From Companilactobacillus crustorum JCM 15951 (lineage in GTDB: Bacteria > Bacillota > Bacilli > Lactobacillales > Lactobacillaceae), in NCBI RefSeq assembly GCF_001434585.1, contig NZ_AZDB01000009.1, forward strand, positions 1 through 64,000: 64,000 nucleotides of DNA, written 5' to 3'. A program made the translations under genes and the position numbers. This document shows, piece after piece, positions 1 to 9,680 of this stretch (positions are counted from its first letter, which is position 1; each line of letters begins with the position of its first letter). Under the pieces are notes generated by a model, which worked only from the letters and a program-made list of their open reading frames with translations, was not told the DNA's origin and did not search any database.

Positions 1-108
1 CGGATTAAATTTGCAATCTACCATTTAATATTACAGAGAAAAAATTCCTATACACTCTAAATTTGAGTGAGAACCTTTATATAGTTCATTGGATACCTTT
101 TTGAACTA

Positions 109-957
109 TCATAACTTAACAATACCTACACCTATTAAACCTGGACCGGTATGAACACCCAAAGCAGGACCTACTTGTCCTAAAAATTCCTGTTGACCCT
201 GAATTTGATTATCATGCAATAGATCTAGCATCTTTTGTCCACCTGCCTCATCAGCACCATGACCAACAGCCAGTAAATAGTTTTGATTATCACCCAAAAA
301 TTCTTGAGCAAAATTTAACATCATTTTTTGACCTTTTTTCATTCCACGAGCTTTTGCAGCTATTGTGTAAGAACCATCAGCCTTGCAAGTGATAATTGGG
401 GCTAGTTTTAACATTCCTCCAACAGCAGCAGCTGTAGCACTGATACGACCTCCAGCTCGTAAATAAGTCAAAGTCGGAATACAGAAATAAACAACCGTAT
501 TTTCTATCATCTTTTGAACGTGAAGACTAACTTCCTCAAAAGATCCGCCTGCATCAATTTGATCTTTAGCACCCACAGCAATTAAACCAGCAGCAACAGC
601 TACCTGTTTAGTATCAAAATAAACTGAAGTAAAGCGATCGTCATCTTCCAGAAAAACTTTTAAAAAGTTAAAAGTTCCACTTAATCCTGAAGAGACCGAA
701 ATAGAAATAACATGGGTATATCCGTCTTTAACAATTTGATTTAGTGTTTCTTGAATTGACTCGCCTGAAGGTAAAGAAGTCTTAGGTATTTCTACTGGCA
801 ATTTATCATAAACTTCTTGAGCAGAAATCTCTTTTCGATCCAAATAGGTTTTATCATGGTAGGTGATTTGCATTGGTAATTCATAAATACCAGCTTTTTT
901 TAGATATTCTTGAGGCAAATCACAACAGGAATCTACCAATACAGCAATCTTTTCCAT
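109..957 (-). CDS. DegV family fatty-acid-binding protein
   Basis: The 282-residue product has the length and motifs of the DegV (EDD fold) family, which binds a fatty acid and, in Gram-positives, presents it to fatty acid kinase FakA for phospholipid synthesis. Visible signatures are the N-terminal VDSCCDLP, TSLPS (residues 60-64), SSGLSG (89-94) and LRAGGRIS (166-173), which surround the carboxylate pocket in known structures. It starts 5 nt after the upstream DUF1836 gene, so the two are probably one transcript. The family call is firm; which lipid is bound cannot be seen. Confidence 0.93.
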   Translation of the reverse strand: MEKIAVLVDSCCDLPQEYLKKAGIYELPMQITYHDKTYLDRKEISAQEVYDKLPVEIPKTSLPSGESIQETLNQIVKDGYTHVISISVSSGLSGTFNFLKVFLEDDDRFTSVYFDTKQVAVAAGLIAVGAKDQIDAGGSFEEVSLHVQKMIENTVVYFCIPTLTYLRAGGRISATAAAVGGMLKLAPIITCKADGSYTIAAKARGMKKGQKMMLNFAQEFLGDNQNYLLAVGHGADEAGGQKMLDLLHDNQIQGQQEFLGQVGPALGVHTGPGLIGVGIVKL

Positions 958-962
958 TATTA

Positions 963-1496
963 TTAGCTCTTTTCGTCTGAATTATTAGTTTCAATCATCA
1001 AGATTTTTTTTGTAATTAGCTTGGTTGCAAAGGCAATTGTTACCATCTCAACTAATAAATAAGCTGCAGATTGATTTTTTTCCGACAGCACTTGGCCTTC
1101 TTCACGATGATTCAACATCTTCAACGCAATTTCTTGCTTATCACAGAAGAAATCATAAGCTTTGGCTATTCCACCATTCAATTTGGTCTGAACATCCAAA
1201 CCTTCTTGAATTTCATTAATTGAAACAACTTGTTTCAAGAAAGTAATAGCAATCAAATAGGCTAAGTGTTCTCGATTATAACGTTTCTTTTCTGGATGTG
1301 GCATCAAACCGTTCTTAACATAGTTATTGACCATTGAAGTCGTTACTACAGGACTATCCTCTAACCAAATTGGCCCGATATATTTATCAACCAGAGTTAA
1401 TAGTTGATCACGATATAGCTCCAATTCAGGAAGATCTTCAAATCTAGGTAGATGATAGTCTTCGATTTTATCTAGCCATTCTTGCAATTCATCCAT
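963..1496 (-). CDS. DUF1836 domain-containing protein
   Basis: A 177-residue protein matching the DUF1836 family, a Firmicutes group with a MerR-like helix-turn-helix. Residues about 45-75 (SPVVTTSMVNNYVKNGLMP, then a basic stretch) resemble the DNA-binding helices. It is first in a two-gene unit with degV. The ribosome site AAAAGGAG lies 9 nt before the ATG and a TATAAC box lies about 35 nt upstream. A regulatory role is inferred from the fold; no target is evident. Confidence 0.85.
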   Translation of the reverse strand: MDELQEWLDKIEDYHLPRFEDLPELELYRDQLLTLVDKYIGPIWLEDSPVVTTSMVNNYVKNGLMPHPEKKRYNREHLAYLIAITFLKQVVSINEIQEGLDVQTKLNGGIAKAYDFFCDKQEIALKMLNHREEGQVLSEKNQSAAYLLVEMVTIAFATKLITKKILMIETNNSDEKS

Positions 1497-1643
1497 AAAG
1501 AAACACTCCTTTTTTGTAATTACTGTTATAATTTACCATAGTTATTCAAACTATTCAATCTAGTTTTCAATACTAGATAAATTTTATTTTTATCAACTGG
1601 ATATTGGTTCACATCATGTTAAGATTAAATTTTTCATGCATAA

Positions 1644-1692
1644 AAAAAGCTAATAGTTAAGACAAAATATTGTCTTAGTTATCAGCTTTTTA
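1644..1692. terminator. Bidirectional intrinsic terminator
   Basis: Long hairpin with arms around AGCTAATAGTTAAGACAA and TTGTCTTAGTTATCAGCT, flanked by A-run and T-run. It sits between the DUF1836 start region and the 3' end of the permease, and immediately abuts the position where the permease frame would have ended before its amber codon. Confidence 0.85.
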
Positions 1693-1729
1693 TTTAACCT
1701 TCAAAACTTTCTTTAACATCATGCTCTCG

Positions 1730-3325
1730 CTAACCTAAAGCAATTACCATTGCTAAACCAGCTGCCGTTAACAAAATAATATAAACTAAATTACGACTAA
1801 AATTGGTATCACCCAAGTATAAATCTCCAAGCAATGTAACCAATACGGCTACCCAGATTCCTAAACGCTGTAGTTTAGTAAAAGCTGTTCCTGTCTGGCT
1901 TCTTCTCTCACGTTTAGTAATGTATGGCAATACAAATCCTAATCCAATCAAGACAATAATGGCAACAAAATTAATAACCAATTCATACCACCACATTGAT
2001 GAACCAAAAGGTACATCCTGAGGTCCGATTGCGGCAATGGTAGCAATACCGGTCAAAATTAAGCACCACCAACCGACTGCTAAGGACATAGTCTTGTTCT
2101 TAATATAAACATAGCCAGAACTATACTTATCGTCATTCATTCTAACTTTTATAAAAGACCAGAAGATCCAACAAGTTACCCCTGGAGAAATAATTCCATT
2201 CAAATTCAATAGCCAATTAAAAATATCTTTCATATTTGGCAAAAGAATACCTAAGAACATAATAAAAGCACTTAAACTAACTGTCAGCAAGTAACCATTA
2301 ATTGGCAAGCCAGCTGAATTAGTCTTTCGTAAAAACTTAGGCATATATTTATTGCCAGTATCAGAAATCAACATTCTTGTCATAGCATTTAATAATACGG
2401 CCAACAAAGCAGCCAAGTAAAAAATTTCAGTAAAAGCAAACAGATACATCAATGTATTTCCCATATGGAATCTTTGCCCTAAAGCTTGAAAAGCATAATA
2501 TGAACCATTGATCTTCAAATCATCAGGTAGATGATAAGCATTGAAAAATACTCCTAATGAGAATGATCCAAAAATCGTTAAGAATCCAGTCATTACTGAT
2601 AGCATAATCATTGCCTTAGGAAAATCTCGATTGGGATTACGCATCTTTGTAACAAAAGGAGCGATTCTTTCTGCACCATTAATCGCAAAAATCAAAAATC
2701 CTAATGTTGTCAGATAATGCAAATTGAAAGTTGGCACGATTGTATGAACAGTTAATGGCTTTGTGGCAATATGGCCACCCATTCCTAAGGCTGTTACAGT
2801 CATAATAACAAACAGAACCGTCATTCCAAACATGGCAATACCACCAATAGTACTTAGTATTTCCAAAGACCTTTCAAAACGAGATTGAATAATTATAAAG
2901 AAAATAAAAATCAACAACGTAAACAGAGCAAAATGACTGTTAGACATCTGTGTTTGTAATTTTGCATTACCATTAACTACCCAGCCCAAGGCCACTGCAA
3001 TAGTATTAGCAGTATCAACTACATAAGGGATTGAAGCAGCCCAATATGTCCAGGCCGCAAAATACCCTAAGAATTCCCCACTAGTTTCTCTGACCCATGA
3101 CGTTAAGCCGCCACCATCGTCGTCGAAAGTAGAACCTAGTTGTCCCACCATTAATGAGTACGGGATAACATACATAAGGATCATAATAATCCAGGACGTT
3201 ATAACGCCCATCCCTTGGTTTTGGAAATTGTAAGTTAGATCATCAAATCCAACTACCGTTACAAAATCCATCAGGGCCAAAACTGGCCAGCTGATATATC
3301 TTTTCTTTGTATCTAATTCTGTCAT
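1730..3325 (-). CDS. APC superfamily amino acid permease, copy 1 (C-terminally truncated)
   Basis: A 531-residue integral membrane protein of the amino acid-polyamine-organocation superfamily, with about 12-14 hydrophobic segments and the N-terminal FVTVVGFDDL / GGGLTSW motifs also found in the neighbouring paralogue at 3658-5280. Substrate is not deducible; glutamate/GABA-type exchangers are the nearest group I can name. Ribosome site GAGGAAAA precedes the ATG. The frame ends at TAG (1730-1732) where the paralogue has TGG (Trp). Reading through gives 12 more residues similar to the paralogue's tail and a TAA at 1694-1696. The truncation removes only the cytoplasmic tail, so the transporter may still work. 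Confidence 0.88.
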   Translation of the reverse strand: MTELDTKKRYISWPVLALMDFVTVVGFDDLTYNFQNQGMGVITSWIIMILMYVIPYSLMVGQLGSTFDDDGGGLTSWVRETSGEFLGYFAAWTYWAASIPYVVDTANTIAVALGWVVNGNAKLQTQMSNSHFALFTLLIFIFFIIIQSRFERSLEILSTIGGIAMFGMTVLFVIMTVTALGMGGHIATKPLTVHTIVPTFNLHYLTTLGFLIFAINGAERIAPFVTKMRNPNRDFPKAMIMLSVMTGFLTIFGSFSLGVFFNAYHLPDDLKINGSYYAFQALGQRFHMGNTLMYLFAFTEIFYLAALLAVLLNAMTRMLISDTGNKYMPKFLRKTNSAGLPINGYLLTVSLSAFIMFLGILLPNMKDIFNWLLNLNGIISPGVTCWIFWSFIKVRMNDDKYSSGYVYIKNKTMSLAVGWWCLILTGIATIAAIGPQDVPFGSSMWWYELVINFVAIIVLIGLGFVLPYITKRERRSQTGTAFTKLQRLGIWVAVLVTLLGDLYLGDTNFSRNLVYIILLTAAGLAMVIALG

Positions 3326-3597
3326 GGCGTTTTCCTCAAGTGAAAATAAATCATTCTTTCTAATTTACTCACCTAACGGTTAATTCAAATATACAATATT
3401 TTTTGAAGAAAAGTAGAAAAATGATTTAAAAATATAAAAAAATTCAAGCGCTTACTTTCCCGACATGACCGCAATCCTGAGATTGACCTTTTGTGTACAA
3501 TTTGGAAAGTTTTTTAGCAGCTCGAAATATTTTACCATAAAAAATCTTGCTATGATATAGAAAAATTTTTACTTAAGTAACTTATTTGTTCAACGAT
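3326..3597. other. Intergenic region between permease paralogues
   Basis: AT-rich spacer without a supported gene. The only element of note is AAGTAAGCGCTTGAA on the minus strand at 3443-3457, which fits the catabolite-responsive consensus with two mismatches and lies about 118 nt upstream of permease copy 1. The assignment is weak. Confidence 0.3.
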
Positions 3598-3653
3598 TTA
3601 AAAAAAGAACCAGAAAAACAATTATTAAGTCTAATTGCTTCACTGATTCTTTA
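3598..3653 (-). terminator. Terminator after permease copy 2
   Basis: Read on the minus strand, AAAGAATCAG pairs with CTGGTTCTTT around an inner hairpin CAATTA/TAATTG, followed by a T-run. It lies directly after the stop codon of the permease at 3658-5280. Confidence 0.7.
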
Positions 3654-3657
3654 CGAG

Positions 3658-5280
3658 TTAGTTTTCTTTGAGATTATATTCTTTCCAGCCAAAAATAATT
3701 ACTAATAAAATTCCCACAATACTAATTCCAACAATTCCAGCAATATTATGAGCTAACTTAGATCCACCCAAATATAAATCTCCGATAATTGTTAAGAGAA
3801 TAACAGTTAAAATACCACTCCATTGCCAGCGGGTAAACGCTGAACCTGTAATGCTTCGTTCTTCACGACGTGTCACATAAGGTAGGATCAAACCTAATCC
3901 AATCAAAACAATGATAGATACAAAATTAATAATTAATTCGTACCACCAAGTTGAAGAAGCAAATTTAACATCTTGAGGTCCAATACCAAAAATTGTAGCT
4001 ATCGCGGTAACTATCAAACACCACCAGCCAACTGTCAAAGCAGTTTTGTCATTCTTGATAAAGACATAATCTGATTGATATTTCTGACTATCCTGTCTAA
4101 TTTTAATAAAAGCAAAGAAGACCCAACAAGTAACACCTGGCGAAATGATTCCGTTCAAGTTCAGAAGCCAGTTGAAAATATCGTTCATACTAGGTAAGAA
4201 AATACCCAATGACATAATGAATGCACTCAATCCACAAGTTAACAGATAACCATTAACAGGTAGCCCAACTGAATTTGTTTTCTTTAGAACCTTTGGCATA
4301 TATCTATTTCCAGTATCAGAAATCAACATTCTTGTCATTGCATCCAACAAGACTGCCAACAAAGCTGCTAAATAGAAAACCTCAGCCAAAGCGTACACAT
4401 ATAACAATATATTTCCAAGATGATACTGTGCACCTAGTGCTTGAAACGCATAATAGGCACCATTCATCTTTAAATCTTTAGGTAAATGATAGGCATTGAA
4501 GAAAACACCTAATGAGAATGATCCAAAAATGGTTAAGAAAGCTGTCATTGCAGCTAACATAATCATAGCTTTAGGAAAATCGCTCTTTGGATGACGTAAC
4601 TTAGTAACAAATGGTGCTATCAATTCTGCACCATTCATTGCATAGATCAAAAGTCCTAAAGTAGTTAGATAGTGTAAATTAAATTTCGGTATGATTGTAT
4701 GAATCGTAAATGGTTGTGTTGCAATATGGCCTCCCATTGCCAATCCTGTAAAAGTCATAAGAACAAATAAGATTGTTAAACCAAAAATAGCAACTCCACC
4801 AATAGTACTCAAGATCTCCAATGATCTCTTAAAACGTGACTGTGTAAAAATAAAAACCACAAAAATAACTAATGTCCAAAAGGCAAACCAACCATTAGAC
4901 ATTTTATTTTGAAGCCCAGCATTTCCATTAAAAAGCCATCCCAAACCAACAACAAGCGAGTTGGCTGTATCAACGACATAAGGAATCGAAGCAGCCCAAT
5001 ATGTCCAAGCGGTGAAGTAACCTAAAAATTCACCATTGGTCCCTCTAATCCAAGATGTTAAACCACCGCCTTCTTTGTTAAAGACGGAACCTAATTGCCC
5101 CACCATCAAAGAATAAGGAATAACGTACAAGAATAGCATAATCGCCCAAGAGGTAATAACTCCCATTCCTTGACTTTGAAAATTATAGGCTAAATCATCA
5201 AACCCAATTACAGTAACAAAATCCATCAGCGCCAAGACTGGCCAACTAATGTATTTTTTATTTGGTTCTAGTTCTTCCAT
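3658..5280 (-). CDS. APC superfamily amino acid permease, copy 2
   Basis: A 540-residue permease closely similar along its whole length to the gene at 1730-3325, so the two arose by tandem duplication. The ATG at 5280 is preferred over an upstream TTG because GGGGAG lies 8 nt before it and the protein then begins MEELEPNKKYISW, aligning with MTELDTKKRYISW of copy 1. Motifs FVTVIGFDDL, GGGLTSW and YWAASIPYVVDTAN are shared. Its tail ends GWKEYNLKEN, which copy 1 has lost. An AAACGTTT-centred sequence near 5355-5369 could be an operator. Confidence 0.9.
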   Translation of the reverse strand: MEELEPNKKYISWPVLALMDFVTVIGFDDLAYNFQSQGMGVITSWAIMLFLYVIPYSLMVGQLGSVFNKEGGGLTSWIRGTNGEFLGYFTAWTYWAASIPYVVDTANSLVVGLGWLFNGNAGLQNKMSNGWFAFWTLVIFVVFIFTQSRFKRSLEILSTIGGVAIFGLTILFVLMTFTGLAMGGHIATQPFTIHTIIPKFNLHYLTTLGLLIYAMNGAELIAPFVTKLRHPKSDFPKAMIMLAAMTAFLTIFGSFSLGVFFNAYHLPKDLKMNGAYYAFQALGAQYHLGNILLYVYALAEVFYLAALLAVLLDAMTRMLISDTGNRYMPKVLKKTNSVGLPVNGYLLTCGLSAFIMSLGIFLPSMNDIFNWLLNLNGIISPGVTCWVFFAFIKIRQDSQKYQSDYVFIKNDKTALTVGWWCLIVTAIATIFGIGPQDVKFASSTWWYELIINFVSIIVLIGLGLILPYVTRREERSITGSAFTRWQWSGILTVILLTIIGDLYLGGSKLAHNIAGIVGISIVGILLVIIFGWKEYNLKEN

Positions 5281-5383
5281 TAATAAACTCCCCGATAAAT
5301 TTCTTTTAAGCACAATTTAAAAGTTTACAACTTATTAGGAATTTTAAATAGGACTTGAAAACGTTTAACTAAAATATAAGTAT

Positions 5384-5609
5384 CCCGTCTTCCACAAAAA
5401 GTGGGAATGCTGTTGGAACGCTATGGGCTGGACTGAATCCTGTTTTGTTCACTAACTATTATAAAATTTAAATAGCAGATAAAAACTGCCACTGTTAAGA
5501 AATCCAAACATAACTGTATGTCTGGAATACCTAATAGTGGCAGTTTTTTTAATTTACTATTTTGTTCAATAATATTAGAATCAAAGACCTAATCGGTAGT
5601 ATACTCACA
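5384..5609. repeat. Palindromic composite repeat, locus A (deletion derivative)
   Basis: This spacer is collinear, in inverted orientation, with the repeat at 14368-14940. Shared blocks are the start of one structured half-element (CGTCTTCCAC then TGTTGGAACGCTATGGGC, 5384-5434), a 58-nt hairpin (5486-5543), and on the minus strand CTACCGATTAGGTC and CTAATATTATTGAACAAAA. Compared with locus B it lacks most of both structured half-elements. On the minus strand GTGAGTATAC is joined directly to TACCGATTAGG, as expected if the interior had been deleted between CTA repeats. No coding potential. Confidence 0.8.
5486..5543. repeat. 58-nt dispersed hairpin, copy A
   Basis: Imperfect hairpin with outer arms CTGCCACT / AGTGGCAG and an inner stem around TTCCAGACATA / TATGTTTGGA (minus-strand sense). 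A-run and T-run flank it, so it could terminate transcription in both directions. Copy B lies at 14640-14697 in the opposite orientation. Confidence 0.8.
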
Positions 5610-5618
5610 TAATTCCTA

Positions 5619-6215
5619 CTATTGGTCAATATCCTCAATACCTAAAGTAACATTTTCTTTAGCATTCTCAATTGCGTCAATCCCTGCCAAAACAACTAAA
5701 CTAACTGGCAAAGCACGATGGGCTGCTTTGCTATCAATTACATTATCATCGTCACTAGTCATGTTCGCTGGTCTCATAATAACAGTTCTAAAATTACGTT
5801 TATTCAAATTGTTTTCAGCATCGCGTTTAGTACTAATATATCTCTTATTAGCTCCCGGGATATCATCAACTGACATGTAAAGAAAAACTGGTACTTTGTA
5901 TTTTTTGGCAACATCAGCTATATTCAATGCACTTTGATAATTAACTTTCTCAAAAGTTAAATCTTCATTCTTATTTTCTCGATACTCACCAATCGTATCA
6001 ACTACCACATCGGCGCCTTCGATATATTTTTCCCAGAATCCTTTAGACAAGGCATTACCGATCTTCCAATCGACTTTGTTGTACCATGATTCATTTCCTA
6101 ATGGTTCACCAGTTCTAGAAATACTAGTAACTGTATCGCCATTTTCAATAAATTCTTTTGCAAATTCTCCACCAACAAAACCATTGGCACCTAAAATAAC
6201 AACTTTTTTTGCCAT
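5619..6215 (-). CDS. NAD(P)-binding epimerase/reductase-like protein
   Basis: A 198-residue Rossmann-fold protein of the atypical short-chain dehydrogenase (NmrA / NAD-dependent epimerase-like) group. The N-terminus GANGFVGGEFA (residues 8-18) is the glycine-rich dinucleotide motif. The canonical Tyr-x3-Lys catalytic pair is not evident, so it may act as a redox sensor or on an unknown small substrate. Start supported by AGAGGGATTTTCGT before ATG. Confidence 0.75.
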   Translation of the reverse strand: MAKKVVILGANGFVGGEFAKEFIENGDTVTSISRTGEPLGNESWYNKVDWKIGNALSKGFWEKYIEGADVVVDTIGEYRENKNEDLTFEKVNYQSALNIADVAKKYKVPVFLYMSVDDIPGANKRYISTKRDAENNLNKRNFRTVIMRPANMTSDDDNVIDSKAAHRALPVSLVVLAGIDAIENAKENVTLGIEDIDQ

Positions 6216-6362
6216 ACGAAAATCCCTCTTTCAATTAAATAATAGAACAAAAATTAGAATTTGAAACAAACAAATTAATAAATCTTTTTTATATTCTATG
6301 TTATAGCAAAAAAAATAAGCTTACGCTTCCACATAATCTTATTTTAAAATGACAACTTGTCA

Positions 6363-7472
6363 TTAATCTTCTGAAGGCAACTCGTGCTCTTCACGTTTTT
6401 GTTCTAGTGAATCTCTAACTGCTGCTTCAGTTGCTTTTCGGCGTTTAGCAAGTTCACTATTTTCAATTTTATCTTTTACAACTTCTAGTTCATCAACTTC
6501 TTGATGCGCTTCAGGATTGTTACGTCTGAAAATAGCCATAACACCGTAAGCAATCTTTTCGCCCATAAGTGTAACTAATGATCCTAATAAGATAACCACA
6601 ATACCAACAATTGTATTGGCTGTCATTGCTTCGCCTAATACTAACAAGGCTAGTACGGGAGCTAAAGCTGGTTTAACCAAGAAAATCAATGAAGCTTGTA
6701 AAATACCGACTTTTTCCATTGAAACAAAGTATAAACCAAAAGCCACACCAGTAACTAAGACTGAAATGTACAAAATCAATGGTAAAGTTTGTAAACTAAT
6801 TCCCTTGAAAAAAGGAATATTAGCAAATTCAGCATAACCACTAGGAATTGCATTAGCTACAGCTGGCACATGAGTAATACCCATTAAAATACCTAATTCT
6901 CCGGAACCGAATAAGAAGGCTAAACAAGTCATCGAAAGGCCATTTAAACCAATCTTATTACCATTAACCCGGGACATAACACCATAAACGCCAAAAATAA
7001 TTGATGATAATAAACCTAGAGTAATTCCCATAGCACCAGTTAAATGCAGTGGATTAATAATAATCAATAAACCAACTAACGTTAAAATCAAAGCCAAGAC
7101 ATTAGTCCTTGATAATTTTTCTTTGAGGAATACAAAACCAATAATCAAGCCAAAAATTGGGTTAGCACTCAACATGATAGCAATAACTGAAGCCTTTGCC
7201 ATACCAATTGATAATTGATAAAGTGTCATACTTAAAACAACAATCACAAAACCGGTTAGAGCAATTCGGCCCCAATCTGATCCAGAAATCTTTACATTAT
7301 TCTTCTTTAAATAAAGAATTGTGAATGGCAGTAAAGCCAGTCCACCGATCAAAAATCTAATAAAATTCAATTCAATCGGATTAAACTGTCCTCCAGCAAT
7401 CTTCAACGCAATTTCCATTGAGCTGAACAAAAAAGTTGGTATCAAAATGTATAAAAAACCCTTTAAATTCAA
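6363..7472 (-). CDS. EamA/DMT family transporter with charged C-terminal tail
   Basis: A 369-residue drug/metabolite transporter superfamily member with two EamA repeats and ten predicted membrane segments (residues about 1-305), followed by a 60-residue charged cytoplasmic tail rich in Glu and Arg. The start is a TTG at 7472, the first in-frame start with an upstream GGGGAT. Substrate unknown. A short dyad ATGACA/TGTCAT just past the stop (6347-6362) may act in termination. Confidence 0.85.
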   Translation of the reverse strand: MNLKGFLYILIPTFLFSSMEIALKIAGGQFNPIELNFIRFLIGGLALLPFTILYLKKNNVKISGSDWGRIALTGFVIVVLSMTLYQLSIGMAKASVIAIMLSANPIFGLIIGFVFLKEKLSRTNVLALILTLVGLLIIINPLHLTGAMGITLGLLSSIIFGVYGVMSRVNGNKIGLNGLSMTCLAFLFGSGELGILMGITHVPAVANAIPSGYAEFANIPFFKGISLQTLPLILYISVLVTGVAFGLYFVSMEKVGILQASLIFLVKPALAPVLALLVLGEAMTANTIVGIVVILLGSLVTLMGEKIAYGVMAIFRRNNPEAHQEVDELEVVKDKIENSELAKRRKATEAAVRDSLEQKREEHELPSED

Positions 7473-7609
7473 AACTTAATTTCATCCCCATTTTTGTAAG
7501 TGAATATCTTTAGTTTACTCCTCATTTTGGGGTCACAAAAAATGAAAATGTTTCCAAATACAAAAAAGGCAACTCCAGACTCATTAAAATTACAATTTTT
7601 ATCATTAAA

Positions 7610-7656
7610 AAAACCAGCATAATCACTATTCTATAGCGTTATACCGGTTTATTTAC
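7610..7656 (-). terminator. Terminator of LtaS-like gene 1
   Basis: Minus-strand hairpin AACCGGTATAA ... TTATGCTGGTT followed by TTTTT, 28 nt past the stop of the sulfatase gene. Confidence 0.7.
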
Positions 7657-7683
7657 GATTATTATTTTTCATTAAAGCCATTT

Positions 7684-9564
7684 TTACTTATTAATAGTCG
7701 ATTGACTATAACCTTTGCCAACCGTTAAGTCATATTGAACCAATTTATAATCATGCAATAATTGCTTTTGATTAGTTGAAAAATGCTTACTTGAAATCTG
7801 TTTACCATCAGCATCAACGTACAAACTTGCATTTTTACCAACACTGTTCTTAGCCATCGCAGGCAAATCCTCTTGTACCTTAGTTAGTAAGGCATAATAC
7901 GGCGTTACTTTTTGGTTCATTTGCTTTAATGCTAGTGGAATAAAACCATTCGGATCAGTCACTTCCGTAGAATCTGTCAACTTCTTAGTTCCATAACCAT
8001 GCTCCAAAGCGTACTTATTACTGTAAATAAAATAGTCAGTCTCATGCTGAACGACATTATATTTTCGCATAGAATTGTGACTGTACAAACCTGGTAAATG
8101 GTCGCCATACCAGACTATTGTAATCGGCTTTTGAATTGCATCAATCTTATCCAAAAACTCTTTTGTTGAATTATCAGTGAAGTTAATGCTCTTAGCATAG
8201 TTTTCAGCTTGCTGAGTAATCTCAGTGGCTGATCCCTTGACCGTAAAGGGATTATCCGGATACATCACATTATATGGCATATGATTTTGCATTGTGACCA
8301 GACTAATAAACTGACCGCTGTGTTCTTGATTAATTTGCCATAGCGTATCTTTATACGCTGATTCGTCGCTAACATATGGATTACCATCAATCGTATCCTT
8401 ATACTTCAAAGCTAATGAACCAGTAGTATTTAAATTACGAAAAGACTGAAAACCAAACTTTGGATAAACCGTTTGACGATCATAGAAATTGCCATAATAA
8501 GGATGAATTGCGGCCGACTTCTTAAAGCTATTAACAATATTTGTAGGATGCTTTTGATTAACTACTAATTGCGTATAAGGCGATTGAACCGCTTTGGAAA
8601 ACTGATTGAAAGCTAATCCGGTAAAAGTCATGTATTCCATGTTCGCCGTTCCGCCACCATAGCCTGAACTAAGCATTAACCCTGAAGTATTTTCATTTTT
8701 TATATTCATGATATTAGGAGCTGCTTCTTGATTAACCTTTAAATTAGGAACTCGGCTAGGATCAGAAAAGCTTTCACTCAAGACAAAAATTAAAGTTTGC
8801 TTATTTAAATTATTGTTAGAGCGATTTTTATTAATAACATCGGCTTCTTTTTGATACTTTTTAACGATCTTAGTCATTGATTCTTTACTATAACCTTCCG
8901 GCTCATCCATGATATCAATGTGCATATTGCCCAAGAACGTTAACAGCGGACCATTAGTATTCGCAGTCAAACTAATGTTAGGAGTGAAATTAGAATAACC
9001 TGCTTTGGTCATCACAAAATTAATCGGCGTTCCTTCCTTATTAACATCATAAAAACTGGCAATACTTAAAATTCCCAAAACCACAAAAATTATTCTCATC
9101 AGCGGACTAAATTTCATCAACTCATAAGTAAAAATATTTTCTAAAATCATACAAACGGTAATAATCAAAATAATAACTAAAACCACAACAATTATGACTT
9201 TAAAAGTTACCATTGATAAAATTTGTCTTATATTTGTCAAAAAATTTAAATCGTTGGGCATGATTGGTTCCATTCTATACAGCATCTTTAATTTATTAGC
9301 TACTGTATAAATTGCAAAGAAAATATAAAACGCTGCCGTAGCGTAAAAAAAGTGATTAAATAGCCCATAAAATGCCAAATAAATCAGCATTAAAATTAAT
9401 CCCGTTATTACATACTGCGCAATATCGGTTTTAAAAAGTATGCCATTAGTCATCTTAAAAGAACCTGTTTGCGAGTAGTCCAACAGATATCCAACCAAAA
9501 ATGCTGAACAGATCATAAAAATAAATTGACTATAGTATAAAGCTTTTGATTTTTTTCTATGCAC
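7684..9564 (-). CDS. LTA synthase family membrane sulfatase, copy 1
   Basis: A 626-residue protein with five N-terminal membrane segments (about residues 10-170) and an extracellular alkaline-phosphatase-like domain. Metal and catalytic motifs are ESFSDP (264-269), the nucleophile region GGGTANMEY with Thr306, HPYYGNFYDR (His354), QNHMP (426-430) and WYGDHLPG (487-489). The family transfers glycerophosphate from phosphatidylglycerol to polymers such as lipoteichoic acid, or modifies surface glycans. GTG start, with AAGGGTG 7 nt upstream. It is a paralogue of the gene just upstream. Whether it is the main LTA synthase or a primase/modifier is not decidable here. Confidence 0.88.
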   Translation of the reverse strand: MHRKKSKALYYSQFIFMICSAFLVGYLLDYSQTGSFKMTNGILFKTDIAQYVITGLILMLIYLAFYGLFNHFFYATAAFYIFFAIYTVANKLKMLYRMEPIMPNDLNFLTNIRQILSMVTFKVIIVVVLVIILIITVCMILENIFTYELMKFSPLMRIIFVVLGILSIASFYDVNKEGTPINFVMTKAGYSNFTPNISLTANTNGPLLTFLGNMHIDIMDEPEGYSKESMTKIVKKYQKEADVINKNRSNNNLNKQTLIFVLSESFSDPSRVPNLKVNQEAAPNIMNIKNENTSGLMLSSGYGGGTANMEYMTFTGLAFNQFSKAVQSPYTQLVVNQKHPTNIVNSFKKSAAIHPYYGNFYDRQTVYPKFGFQSFRNLNTTGSLALKYKDTIDGNPYVSDESAYKDTLWQINQEHSGQFISLVTMQNHMPYNVMYPDNPFTVKGSATEITQQAENYAKSINFTDNSTKEFLDKIDAIQKPITIVWYGDHLPGLYSHNSMRKYNVVQHETDYFIYSNKYALEHGYGTKKLTDSTEVTDPNGFIPLALKQMNQKVTPYYALLTKVQEDLPAMAKNSVGKNASLYVDADGKQISSKHFSTNQKQLLHDYKLVQYDLTVGKGYSQSTINK

Positions 9565-9620
9565 GAATAAACACCCTTAACTAAATATATTCATAATATA
9601 TATTAACTCTTTTAGGATCA

Positions 9621-9680
9621 AAAAAAACGTAAGAACAAATTGAAATAAGTCTATACTTATTTTCTCTGCTCTTACGTTTT
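9621..9680 (-). terminator. Terminator of LtaS-like gene 2
   Basis: Hairpin arms AAAACGTAAGAGCA and TGTTCTTACGTTTT (minus-strand sense) followed by a long T-run; it overlaps the last codon of the upstream sulfatase gene. Confidence 0.85.

Noticed and set aside
1-108. Terminator for degV (ATAGTTCA/TGAACTAT dyad at about 78-108)
   Set aside because: The stem is AT-rich with a 14-nt loop and no T-run on the minus strand, so termination is doubtful.
5340-5375. Catabolite-responsive element upstream of permease copy 2
   Set aside because: The AAACGTTT-centred sequence has two mismatches to the consensus in both orientations; too weak to call.
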